From Mytilinidion resinicola (lineage: Eukaryota > Ascomycota > Dothideomycetes > Mytilinidiales > Mytilinidiaceae): 64,000 bases of DNA. This document shows, in pieces, positions 34,144 through 44,693 of the stretch (the stretch's first letter is position 1; the number at the start of each line of letters is the position of its first letter). The position numbers and the translations under genes are program-made. The stretch lies in the NCBI RefSeq assembly GCF_010093595.1, contig NW_022985442.1:784261-848260 (forward strand). The letters are read 5' to 3'. The notes beneath the pieces are model-generated. The model saw nothing but the letters and a program-made list of their open reading frames with translations, was not told the DNA's origin and did no database searches.

Positions 34144-35336
34144 ACGGTCAGCATTAGCACGCAACGAACAGGGACGGTGGCACGACGCGGCGTTACTAAG
34201 GCCGCTTATAGATTAATTAAGCCCCCTGGAAAGCGTGTACTTGGTCGAATCCAAGTTGTACATTTTGGCGTGCTTTTTGGGTGCTTTTTACACCAGGGCT
34301 TGTGGAAAGGATTGGCTGCTCGCTTGGCTTCTTCCTGAGATGGCCAAAGTCCTTAGGTAGTAAGTTACTGTATAGCCAACAGCCGTACATAGTAGGCAGC
34401 AAAAATAACCCAGGATGTTTTCTTGGTCATTGATGAACTTGTCTTCTTCTCGTGTATTGCTTTGGTAAAGTGATACTTCAGTCCGTGCACACTTTCTCGC
34501 CACGTCGTGGGTCTCTTGCCAAAAGTCTAGGCGCCCACCTTCATCACTGCTTAGGGTATCACTACGGGGCTTCAGAACATCGACTACGACAGCAAGGTCA
34601 AAACAATAGAATCAGACTACCTCTTGACCGACTAGCCACGTACCCGTTGGGCACAAGGAAAACTCGGGTTTCTCTTTTGGTACCTAGACGCCACTAAACG
34701 GAGTACCTTAGCTAACATGTCTTCGGACGGTAGCCCTATTTTTACTGCACCATCCGCGCAAACATACTACGGTACGACCAGTACGCACGTGAGGTGAATC
34801 CACAGGATAAGGATTTAGCGACGTATGCGAGTGTAGCAATACGTAAGCTACTAAAAGACACTATCTGAGACGGTATCAGATTATCGAGGATTGAGAGAAC
34901 AAGGAGCTCCCGAGACTCCGTCAACAAGCTTAGAACAAGGTACTGTCTCTATCGTCTTATATGTTGGAGGATGTGGCTATCCCACATTCACCTACATTTA
35001 CGTCACGTGCGAGGGAAGCCACCAAGCCAATCACGCTTCTCAAAGAGCGTTCAGGCACACGATGTCCAGATTCACCAGATAGTAGCCTGCTTACGTGTCT
35101 AGAACAGGAGGCTCTGGCGGCTCTGCTGGTCCATCCACTTAACCCTGAATTCTGGTTCCATCACTCACCTCAACCGTGGACCTCCTCACATCAACCAAGC
35201 CACCCACCATCCGCGTCTATTTCCACAATCTCCATCAACACATTTTCTATCAATAAAATCTCCATCAACACGCCCTCCGTCAACACACCTTGTATTCGCA
35301 ACACCTCGCCAAGAGACCACGAGGCCACTCGACGTC
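34144..35336. other. Intergenic with decayed coding fragments
   Basis: A plus-strand stretch from about 34718 (MSSDGSPIFTAPSAQTYY) runs through a frame change and stops, continuing as EVNPQDKDLATYASVAIRKL, so it is probably a decayed gene or repeat. Just before 35337 lie short CTCCATCAACAC-type repeats and a pyrimidine-rich leader. No intact gene was recognised. Confidence 0.35.
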
Positions 35337-37601
35337 ATGCAGACGGCCCTGGTCCATATCGCGCGAGCCTTCCCTCAGGGCCGCCCCGTTCATGACCGAT
35401 TGCTGGAGCCTGCAGCCCCACCGTACGATGCTGTCGAGGAAGAACGGAAAGCTATGAACGCCGAGGGAGAATTCTTTGTCACCGAGCGAGAGGCGCTAAA
35501 GGTCAAAAAGGAAGAGCTAGAGAGTGCGCTTGGGGTGGTCAAGTCGGACATCGAATTGCTACAGCGTAAGCACGATGTGCTCAACAGTGACTACAAGACA
35601 GTCAATTTCCAGCTTGACACTTCCATCAGTCAATGCAACATGGTCAGGATCAAGAAGAAGGAACTGGAGAGCGAGCTTGGGGTAGTCAAGTCTGACATCA
35701 AAGCGCTCCAGGCCAGACACGATGCCCTTGATGCTGACCATACGGCACTCAAGACTCAGCTTGAAGTATCCAACGCCAAGATTGAGGCTCTCAACTCAGC
35801 GGTGTCGGCGAAGGATGGCCAGATCCAATACCTCATCGAGCAGTATGATACACAGTATGTTTCGGCAGCTGAGAAGTTTCTCGCCGAGAAGGGTTTCGTG
35901 CGAGGAGCAATGCAGGGTGGCGTAAAGTCCGGGTTCTCTCCAGGCCGAGTTCTCCTTGATGCACACATTGATAGTGCGTCCGCTTTCCGCTTCATGGATC
36001 TACCCGGAGAGCTTCGCAATCGCATCTACGAATTCGCTCTTGTCCTCGACCATCCTCTCGATCTTTGGCCCATGAATGGACTAGCTCTCGGTCTATCTAA
36101 CATGGAATCGAAACCTGCTATCCAGAGCCGCGATGAGATCCTGCAGAAAGACATAGCCAATATCAACGTCGATTTGCTTCGTGTCTCGAAGCAGGTGTAC
36201 CAGGAAACTGTTGGCATGTTATACGGTCATAACACCTTTCAGTTTTCCGGTCACAGGGCGTTCGTTCCAATGACAGCATTCCTTCGGCACATCGGCTCCG
36301 GGTGCAAGTTTCTCACGGCCATTTCAGTTCAATGTAGCAGCTTGTACTCCGAGACTGGTCATCTTGCATGGAAGCTAAAAGAGAGTGCGAACGAGTTCAT
36401 GCAGGAAGGAGAGTCTGCTCTAGACGCATTCTACAGGCGCCTTAGAGTGGCTGGTTACTACTCTATCATAGGATCGCCCTGGGACGAAGAAGGACAGGCA
36501 ATTCTAGAAGGAGACCGAATCCTTAGAAAGCTGCCAGCCCTCCGATATTTTACTATGCTCGTTCCTCATGCCATAAGAATACGAACTGACTCATACCTGA
36601 TGAGTACTGGCTCTGAGCGTAAAGATTTCATGCTACGCTATGAAGCCGGTGAGCAGAAGAAGCAGTTCGCAGCTGCCACAGCTGCAGGCAACCAAGTAGA
36701 GAGGACCGTGGTTTTCATCAAGCGACACGCAACGCAGTCAAAGCGGTACAAAATGTACGGCGAGATCACCGACCTTGACGATGAGAAAGAAATGGGCTGG
36801 GAGGACTTCAAGAAAGTGAAAGAGCATTGGGGCTGGAAGATCAAGCATGCTACTTACACCATGCAACCAGATGGGCCTGCCTTCACTATCGACAAACCCA
36901 AGCCTTTGCTAGAGGAGCATTCAGCGACCGATGAGCATCCGAAACCCGCAGAGCAGAGCGAGCCTGGATCTACAGATCAGGACGAATCTGAACCCACAGA
37001 CCCAGAAGATGCTGAACCCGCAGACCAGGACGACTCCGACTCCGCAGATGAAGGCGATTGGGAATCCGAGGATGAAGATGGCTCTGAATCTGCAGATGAA
37101 GACAACTCTGGACCGGCAACCCTTCCCACGACTTCAACACAGTCAGCAAATGCTCCCGCACCACCAGGCGATGTCTCCCAGCTTCAGCCAACTACGGTCA
37201 CTACCCAGCAAGCTCCGCAAGTACCTCAACCGGCGTCGACAGCTGCACTGGCGTCTCTCTCAACGGCCCCACAACCACAAGCAGCCGCACCAGCCACTGC
37301 GTACTTTCCTTCTACCATCAGCAGCCTACCTCTCCCACCAGGATGGGGTTACGGGAAGGACAAGAAGAAGTACATCGATCTCGTCACCGAAGAGAGCACC
37401 GACTGGGACCCCAGATCGGTCGGCCAACTCCCCAGCCCGTGGATAGTGCGATTCGACGGAAAGCAGATCCTCTTCGAGAATCCGTGGGCCTCCCTGACCT
37501 CTTACGAGCATCCTTCCACCGGCAAGGTCATCAATCTTGAGGATAATGTACAAGAGGCCGCTGACTCCTTGCACCTGTCTCTGGCGAATTTCCACTTTTG
37601 A
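35337..37601 (+). CDS. Coiled-coil protein with 2EXR/F-box-like region and WW-like C-terminus
   Basis: A 754-residue ORF. Residues about 35-165 form a long coiled coil with a repeated unit KKxELES(A/E)LGVVKSDI. Then comes FRFMDLPGELRNRIYEFAL, the opening of the fungal 2EXR/F-box-like family. After an acidic low-complexity stretch (DSDSADEGDWESEDEDGSES) and a Pro/Ala/Gln linker, the C-terminus has two degenerate WW-like modules: LPPGWGYGKDKKKYI...STDWDPR and LPSPWIVRFDGKQILFENPW...TSYEHP. The combination suggests a protein-interaction adaptor; a function cannot be assigned. Coding sequence is continuous with no intron seen. Confidence 0.75.
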   Translation: MQTALVHIARAFPQGRPVHDRLLEPAAPPYDAVEEERKAMNAEGEFFVTEREALKVKKEELESALGVVKSDIELLQRKHDVLNSDYKTVNFQLDTSISQCNMVRIKKKELESELGVVKSDIKALQARHDALDADHTALKTQLEVSNAKIEALNSAVSAKDGQIQYLIEQYDTQYVSAAEKFLAEKGFVRGAMQGGVKSGFSPGRVLLDAHIDSASAFRFMDLPGELRNRIYEFALVLDHPLDLWPMNGLALGLSNMESKPAIQSRDEILQKDIANINVDLLRVSKQVYQETVGMLYGHNTFQFSGHRAFVPMTAFLRHIGSGCKFLTAISVQCSSLYSETGHLAWKLKESANEFMQEGESALDAFYRRLRVAGYYSIIGSPWDEEGQAILEGDRILRKLPALRYFTMLVPHAIRIRTDSYLMSTGSERKDFMLRYEAGEQKKQFAAATAAGNQVERTVVFIKRHATQSKRYKMYGEITDLDDEKEMGWEDFKKVKEHWGWKIKHATYTMQPDGPAFTIDKPKPLLEEHSATDEHPKPAEQSEPGSTDQDESEPTDPEDAEPADQDDSDSADEGDWESEDEDGSESADEDNSGPATLPTTSTQSANAPAPPGDVSQLQPTTVTTQQAPQVPQPASTAALASLSTAPQPQAAAPATAYFPSTISSLPLPPGWGYGKDKKKYIDLVTEESTDWDPRSVGQLPSPWIVRFDGKQILFENPWASLTSYEHPSTGKVINLEDNVQEAADSLHLSLANFHF

Positions 37602-37697
37602 GACAAGATAGAACGGGATACAGTGGATCTGACAGTTCTTGTGCTCGTATAGGAAGTTCCGCCCGAAGTGTGGATATCCCTGGCCCCTTTTCGAGCT

Positions 37698-37701
<4 letters not shown>

Positions 37702-37728
<27 letters not shown>
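37702..37728. repeat. Poly-G tract of 27
   Basis: An uninterrupted run of G about 100 bases after the stop of the coiled-coil gene. It is likely in the 3' UTR or just beyond; length may be polymorphic or misassembled. Confidence 0.9.
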
Positions 37729-38514
37729 TACTCTGCGCAGGTTTCCCGGCGGCTTTATGCTCTACTTTCCTAATGTTCGGGGCTTTCTAGCACGTAGCGT
37801 AGCGGTGGATGGACACAGTGTCTACGTAGCATTGCGATAAGTAGGCTAATATCTACTACTTCAGTGTACCCCTCTAAGGGCAATCAAATACTACTTACAA
37901 CTAACGCACAAGATCAAACGAAAACGTGACCGCTGGCCTATTCGTCTAACATCGAGGTACCTCAGAGCATCGTCAGAAACCACGACAAGGTCTAAAGCGA
38001 TCATGACGAGCATTCCTTCAGTGGTAACTTGAGCTTTACCGACCGGTCCGCGGCCCGCGGTGTAGTTTAGGGGACGAGGAGGTCACTCCTTCTACCCCTT
38101 GTTTTCTATTAAGGATCGCGTTTTTTCCCACGTGGCGTGGCTATGGATGGGGTACATGTTTCGGCTTTAATGTGGCTCTATGTAGCCTTGCGGGGATGGT
38201 GGGAGAGTACGCTTTGGGGAATTGAACGTCCGATTGCACAAGTTGGAGAAGAAGGACTGAGTGATTGGATAGTGAAGCTGGTGGTTGCAGATGTCACTTG
38301 TGAGCTAATAACAATGTGTTGAAGCTTTGACGAAGAGCTAGAGTGTAGAATATTCGACATTCGTCTAACACTATTTCAGGTGCTCCGAAGCATGACTGCA
38401 CCCAGAACACGTCGTCAAATGCTCGCGACCGTGAATGGAACTTACGTTATGAGTGTCTGTATTCTTAGCTGTGAAGGCTAGATGCTTGTCTCCTTCCATC
38501 CGATCAAAACGACT
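37729..38514. other. Intergenic with a diverged direct repeat
   Basis: A block around 37790-37836 (CACGTAGCGTAGCGGTGGATGG ... GTAGCATTGCG) resembles 38131-38195 (CACGTGGCGTGGCTATGGATGG ... GTAGCCTTGCG), an old duplicated fragment. No intact gene was seen. Confidence 0.35.
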
Positions 38515-39095
38515 CTTAATGCTCAAGCTATCTCCAAGTTTAGAGGACACTTTAGTCTTGCTTTCATCACATTCCTCCATGTCGACACGCTGGACATTAC
38601 TGGCACACTGTCCTCTATGGTACGCTTCGCTGGCGCTATCGATGAGAGGGCCCCGGATTTCGAGGGCAAGCGCCGTACATAATCGAAGCCATCGGTATCT
38701 CCATCGGATGTCTCCTTGGAGGCCCTTCCGTCACGGCCTACATGGGGAGTGGTGCTGGTATCTCGGAAGGTCCCAAGACCGGTCTTGCCACCATGGTCGC
38801 CGGACTTGTGTTCTTCATCTCCATCTTCTCCGCCCCTATCTTCGCCTCAGCTCCACCATGAGCCCCAGGCTGTACGCTTGTGATTGTCGGATCTCTGATG
38901 ACCAAAGCCGCGGCAGATATCAACTAGGGATGCATCGGTGGTGCCATTCCGGCGTTCCTGACCACTTTAATCATGTTACTGCCCATGGCTTGATTGCTGG
39001 CATCGTCTCATACATGATGATTAATACCACGGAGTGGCATTGAAGAGGATCGGGCTTCGGCTTACTTCTCGCCAGATAGAATGACCGATGAGAAA
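38515..39095 (+). pseudogene. AzgA-type purine permease (NCS2) remnant
   Basis: Plus-strand reading gives FSLAFITFLHVDTLDITGTL and MVRFAGAIDERAPDFEG, then, after a frame change near 38669, YIIEAIGISIGCLLGGPSVT, SGAGISEGPKTGLATMVAG, FFISIFSAPIFASAPP and GCTLVIVGSLMTKAAADIN. These match the middle and C-terminal membrane domain of fungal AzgA/hypoxanthine-adenine-guanine permeases. A TGA (38859-38861) and a TAG (38925-38927) sit exactly where the family has Trp (PPWA and INW), consistent with TGG-to-TGA/TAG changes by RIP. The N-terminal half is absent. It is a dead copy, presumably of a duplicated gene elsewhere in the genome. Confidence 0.8.
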
Positions 39096-39983
39096 GAGAC
39101 TATCAACCGAGACAACAATGCCGCCGCTTAGCTGTGAATGGGTGTATGTGTAACAATAGAAGGAGGTTTGGCCTGGGCGTGTTTTATACCAGGTCTCTCG
39201 TGTTCTTTCTGGTTAGAACCCGTGACTCTTGTGATACAACATGTAATACGAGGTGCTTTAGCGAGAAGTAATGGAATCATTAAGAAACACATGTGTCAAT
39301 CGTCGTCTTTGAGGATAGAGTGCCATCGGGACATCGGCAGCGATCCGGCGTCGATGAAGGGCGAGACGGTTGCTTGTCAATGCCGATGGATGAGCGCGGA
39401 ACAGTTGCAGCGTGTGATAATCAACGGCGGCTGGTGTCTCAAGCCATCGGTGGCCGTTCCGTCCTAGGACGATGAAGTGTTTGTGGGGTAGGGGGCGGCA
39501 CCAAGGGACGTTGAGCACACCCACGAGTCGGCGTCCCGAGTGCAAGGGTGGATGTTTGTCTGCCGTACTTCGTACCTCGGGAGTGTGGGCCGCCACTATT
39601 CCGAGTCCACTCGACTCAACGCACCACCGGCCAGGCCCTGGATGCATGACCAGACGACGACAGGCAGGTCTCGTGGCGGCTTGTTTTTCTCCACCACACA
39701 CCGAGGCGTCTTCCACCATCGGTATGTGTAAATAGTACTAAAAGCCGCCCTGCGTCCCGCGCGGATCCGCACTCGCTCCCTCAACTAACTTTCTATCCCG
39801 AGACGCCGACAACGGCGGGGTTTTCTTCAGCGTTGCTGCCGCTTACAAACTTATTGGCCAACTGTTGCTAAGCGTCAACACAGTCTTCTACAAGTCACCA
39901 CCGAGATCAGGACAAAAGCTTTATATGCTAAAGACCTCAATCAGTCGGACCGTTCTTCTCTAGACCCTCGAGTTCACGTCTTC
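39096..39983. other. Intergenic, promoter of the riboflavin gene
   Basis: Overlapping ORFs on both strands at 39258-39735 look like chance open frames in GC-rich DNA. The stretch before 39984 (CTAAAGACCTCAATCAGTCGG, CTCTAGACCC) is the probable promoter/leader. No gene was recognised. Confidence 0.4.
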
Positions 39984-40831
39984 ATGCCTGGCCCCACGAA
40001 CGCGTCTGCCTCTGCGGCGGCGCAAAATGGCGTCAACAGCAACACCATCAACAGCATCCTCAATGCCAGCAACGGCAATGGCACCACCAATCCTGTCCCC
40101 CACCGAGCTTTTGACTCCATCGAAGACACCATAGCCGCATTCGGTGTGCCCGCCTTTGCCACCCCTCCATTTCCAAGCACTGACTCCCCACAGCGCGCGA
40201 CGAATTCGTCGTCGTCCTCGACTCGCCCTCCCGAGAAAACGAAGGCGACCTGATCATTGCCGCATCCGCCCTCACGCCCGCGAAAATGGCTTTCATGATC
40301 CGCTACACGTCTGGCTACATCTGCGCTCCTCTCTCCGTCAACCGCGCCGCTGCGCTACACCTCCCGCAGATGGTGGAGAACAGCACCGATCCAAATCGCA
40401 CCGCGTACACCGTTTCGGTGGATGCGATAGGCCCAGAGATGAGCACGGGCATCAGCGCGTCGGATCGCGCGCAGACGTGTCGCATGCTGGCAGACCCCGC
40501 AATGAGCCACACACACTTCCGGAGACCGGGCCATATACTGCCCTTGCAGGCGCGCGATGGCGGCGTGAGGGTGCGGAGGGGGCATACGGAGGCGGCGGTG
40601 GAGCTGTGCAGGCTGGCGGGGAAGCAGCAGGTCGGGGCGATTTGCGAGCTGATCTCGGATGGTGAGGTGGTTGCGGGTAGGCCGGAGATGGTGGGTGGGG
40701 GGATGATGCGGACCGAGGAGTGTTTAGCATTCGGCAAGAAGTGGGGACTCAAGGTTTGCACCATCGAGGATTTGGTTGAGTATATCGAGAAGACCGAGGG
40801 TAAGCTTGGTGTCGAGGGCAGTGACTACTAG
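39984..40831 (+). CDS. RIB3: 3,4-dihydroxy-2-butanone-4-phosphate synthase
   Basis: Exons 39984-40143 and 40194-40831 (intron 50 bases) sum to 798 bases, 265 residues. The enzyme converts ribulose 5-phosphate to 3,4-dihydroxy-2-butanone 4-phosphate plus formate in riboflavin synthesis. The active-site block VVVLDSPSRENEGDLIIAA carries the acidic loop (ENEGD), and the RPGHILPLQARDGGVRVRRGHTEA block, TGISASDRAQT and the C-terminal ECLAFGKKWGLKVCTIEDLVEYI are conserved. It is monofunctional: no GTP cyclohydrolase II domain follows. The N-terminal Ala/Asn/Ser-rich tail of about 40 residues is longer than in yeast. Lysyl-tRNA synthetase follows on the same strand. Confidence 0.95.
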
Positions 40832-41495
40832 GTCGCTGCTATGTACTAATCCGCTTTCTTTTTAGGCTCGTCGGGCACGCTACGGGCTCTATGGCGGGAG
40901 CAGTTACAGGCTTGCACAATCAGGGACTTGGATAGACGTTGAGGAGACCGAACGGCTGCTAGATCGTTGCAGTGGATGGACTCGGTTTCTTACATACCAC
41001 TCTTCGGTTGGACGCTTCTCGGAGGAGGTTCGTCGGTCTAGATGGATGCTGCGGAAGCGTCAAATCTCTGCATCGTGTCTTGGAGTATGGGCGTTCTGGG
41101 GGCATATTGCTCTTGGGGCAACTGGAAAAGTAGTCCTCGTTAAAGACCACACTCCATCATAGTCTAGTAGAAATCAATTGCGTGCTCGCAAGTAAACACC
41201 ATGCCCTTCAATCAAGTGAGCCTTTTGATACGCACACTAGGACCAGCAGGCACCGTGCACCTCATCTGAATCTCAAATTGTCTTCCTCTCTTCTTTCTAG
41301 GTTCATATAAATCAATTTGAGATATCACGTGTATGTACCACAATTTATCGATAGCCCGCGCCAAGCCAATGGCGGGGCAGGGGGGCTAAAAACATTGCTG
41401 GTGATGAGTCGACAAACGCACTCCCGCGGGGCTCATAAATTCAGACAACAGTCACAACAGCACCGTGCCGTCTCACCTCCACACACAACGCAATC
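40832..41495. other. Intergenic, promoter of lysyl-tRNA synthetase
   Basis: No gene was recognised. A pyrimidine-rich CCGTCTCACCTCCACACACAACGCAATC leader precedes ATG 41496; an ATATAAATC TATA-like sequence lies near 41306. Confidence 0.4.
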
Positions 41496-43677
41496 ATGGC
41501 TTCCGAGCAGGGTGCAAGCACTGACTTGCCCTCGCGCCCTGCCGCCGAGGGCGCAGACAATCTGCACAAGGACGATGTCACTGGCGAGATGATCTCCAAG
41601 TCTGAGCGTGGGTTTCATTTATATTCGATCAATTGCTGGAGAGGAATAGAGGCTGATAGTTGAATAGTTAAGAGACGTCAGAAGCAGCGCGCGACTGAGG
41701 CTAAGAAGGCTGAGAAGGCTGCTAAGGCGCCCCCGAAGCCGAAGAAGGCGGCGAATGAGTTGGACAACTCTGATTTGAATCCGAATGTATGGCATTGTTT
41801 GTTTGATTCTCTGTTCCTATTGTCTCAGTGTACTGGCACGTATAGAAACACCTCACTAACTCGAGACGCAGCAATACTTCGAGATTCGATCCCGACAAGT
41901 CCAGAAGCTCCGCGAGACCAAGGAGCCAAACCCATACCCACACAAGTTCCTCGTCAATACCAGTATCCCGAAGTTCATTGAGAATTACTCTAATCTCAAG
42001 ACTGGCGAGACCAAGGAGGATGTGCCTATTCGGATTGGCGCTAGGATATTGACCATGCGGTCCTCGGGCAACAAGCTCCGCTTCTACGATGTTAAGGCAG
42101 AAGGAACACGAGTCCAAGTCATGTGCCAGGCCCAGTATGCTACTGGAGATGTCCCCTTCATTGGTATGTACCTGTCTCGGAGGATAGTTGGCTTCTGGTA
42201 GTCTAACACTTTGGGGCAGACCAGCACGAGCCTCTGAGAAGAGGAGACTGGATTGGCATAGTTGGGTATGGCAGCTCAGCCCCAAAACAAAGGAACTGAT
42301 AGCTGACATTTCCAAAAGCTTCCCTGGCCGTACGAAGCCGGACAAGAAGGAAGAGGGCGAGCTATCAATCTTCGCCCAATCCGTCACGCTCCTCACCCCA
42401 TGCCTCCACCAACTCCCGACGGACTACTATGGCTTCAAGGATCAAGAGCAGCGTCATCGCCAGAAATTCTTGGACTTGATGATCAATGACGCCACACGGA
42501 ATACCTTTGTCACGCGAACTAAGATTGTCAAATACGTTCGAAGCTTCTTCGATGCCCGGGATTTCCTCGAGGTCCAGACCCCGATGATGAACAAGATCGC
42601 AGGTGGCGCTACAGCCAAGCCCTTCAAAACCTTCCACAACGATCTAAACATGGACCTGTACATGCGAGTTGCGCCAGAGCTGTATCTCAAGATGCTGGTC
42701 GTCGGTGGCCTGGAGCGAGTGTACGAAATCGGTAGGCAATTCAGGAACGAGGGTATCGATCTGACCCACAACCCTGAATTTACCACCTGCGAATTCTACC
42801 AGGCTTTCGCAGACTACTATGATCTAATTGAGATTACTGAGGATCTGGTCTCGGAGATGGTCAAGTCAGTAACTGGAAGCTACACGACCAAGTACCACAC
42901 CCAGCACGGAGAGGAGTACGAGGTCAACTGGGCCAAGCCGTGGAAGAGGATAGAGATGATACCCGCACTGGAAGAGGCTACTGGAGAGACGTTCCCACCA
43001 GGAGACCAGCTTCATACGCAGGAGACGAACGAGTTCCTCAAGCGTATGACTCTCATGTCTTTCCAATCCTATCCAAAGCTAACAATCATATAGGTGTGCT
43101 GAAGAAGGTCAAGGTAGAATGCAGTTCACCTCTCACCAACGCCCGAATGATCGACAAGCTCGTAGGCGAATTCATTGGTGCGTGTCTTCCCCCTCCTCCC
43201 CCCTCTCCACCCTAACCCCCCTTCCCAGAGGAAAAATGCATAAACCCCACCTTCATAACCGGCCACCCGCAAATGATGTCCCCCCTCGCCAAATACCACC
43301 GCTCCACGCCCGGCCTCTGCGAGCGCTTCGAAGCCTTCGTATGCAAGAAGGAAATCGTCAACGCCTACACCGAGCTGAACGACCCCTTCGACCAGCGCCT
43401 GCGCTTCGAGGAGCAGGCCAACCAGAAGGCCCAGGGCGACGACGAGGCCCAGCTCATCGACGAGACCTTCTGCCAGTCGCTCGAGTACGGCCTCCCGCCC
43501 ACGGGTGGCTGGGGCATGGGCATCGACCGCATCGTCATGTTCCTCACGGACCATTACAGCATCAAGGAGGTGCTCACGTTCCCGTTCATGAAGGATCTCC
43601 CCGGTGATCATGCCAAGACGGCCGCGGAGGTTGTGGGCGTGACGGCGGTGCCGGAGGAGGGGATTCCGCATAAGTGA
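41496..43677 (+). CDS. KRS1: Cytosolic lysyl-tRNA synthetase (class II)
   Basis: Seven exons (41496-41607, 41668-41786, 41872-42163, 42220-42265, 42319-43043, 43094-43177, 43229-43677) sum to 1827 bases, 608 residues, close to yeast Krs1. The basic N-terminal extension ([20 protein letters not shown]) binds tRNA in eukaryotic enzymes. The OB-fold anticodon domain follows ([33 protein letters not shown]), then class II motif 1 ([23 protein letters not shown]), motif 2 ([20 protein letters not shown]) and motif 3 ([15 protein letters not shown]). All introns have canonical GT-AG ends, and the third joins GIVG to FPGRT. No mitochondrial presequence is evident. Confidence 0.96.
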
Positions 43678-44693
43678 GTGCCGCCTCTCCAATAGCGATG
43701 ATGTTGGAGGAGGTGGGCTTTGGAGCATTTTGGGAAACGTGGGCTGTGGGCGGTTCACTTAGCACAGTGAGGCGGCGGTGGCCTTGGTTTCCGCCTAGCT
43801 TCATGGATTCGAGCATGGCGAGGAGTAGTCCACACCTGTATTGGCCTGTCGTCCAGCACGGAGACGAAAAAAAAAAAAAAAAACCAATGAAAATCCTATC
43901 TGAGTCTATAACTCTTGCACGCTCGCTTGCTCCTGTTTGTTGGTCTTTGGCGTGCTTTGAGCAGGCAGAGGCGTGATATGAAATCGACGTGCCAACATTA
44001 GCGTGGAACGGGTGCACAATCACAAAACACCACACATCGAACACAAAGTCTAAGGAGTCATCTGAATTATTATACCGCCCAGGACCAAAAAGAACATCGC
44101 CCACTCTAACAAACCGCCTCATCCGTCCATTCCTCTCCCCCATCATGAACTCCCTTCCCCGCTTTCCAAAACCGATCATGTTTGAATCCGCCCAATGCCA
44201 GGACAACAAGCATAAACATGACCAGTATCGGAAAACTCGATGAGAAGAGAGAAAAAGACGGGATTGACCAAACCGTGCGCTCAAGAGGCGCTTTTAAGGA
44301 GAAGATAGTACACGGTTCCTTTCCTAACATATTCGCAAGAAGAGCATCCGGGGACTTGCAGGGACAACAGGGGAAACAGGGGAAAGGGAAGAAAGTGAAG
44401 AGGAAAACAAAAGGCAGTCTGCACGCATTCGCCGTAAGTCCATCCGTCCGTTCGCTCGTCAACGTTTGCTAAAAAGTCCGCTTATTCATGAGCAAGCACA
44501 CGCCGTTACATTCGTTTGAGGGGGCTCTCGAGGCCCGAGGGTGTCGGGGAGTTCGTGAGGCCCTCTGCGTCGTTGGTTATGAACATCGCTATGTATTTGA
44601 GGGGTAATGTCGTCTTTTGCACCAAGAGGTTTGTCGTTCCAAGAAGCCTGTCATCGGCCAGAGAGACGGTCTAGCCTGTTGTTTGTCCAGCAT
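43678..44693. other. Intergenic, convergent gene ends, poly-A run
   Basis: Between the 3' ends of lysyl-tRNA synthetase and the reticulon gene. It contains a run of 17 A (43867-43883), probably a genomic homopolymer. Short ORFs on both strands are not convincing. Confidence 0.5.

Noticed and set aside
39258..39735. Overlapping ORFs of 153 and 87 codons on opposite strands
   Set aside because: No motifs, no promoter logic, and open frames on both strands of GC-rich DNA are expected by chance.
40315..40764. Minus-strand 149-codon ORF
   Set aside because: It lies inside the RIB3 coding sequence on the opposite strand and has no motif; it is an antisense shadow.
43126..43758. Minus-strand 210-codon ORF
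   Set aside because: It is antisense to the last exons of lysyl-tRNA synthetase, which has clear class II motifs.
43867..43883. Poly-A run as a retrotransposon or processed-pseudogene tail
   Set aside because: No coding remnant precedes it on the same strand apart from the 3' flank of lysyl-tRNA synthetase, and no target duplication was found.
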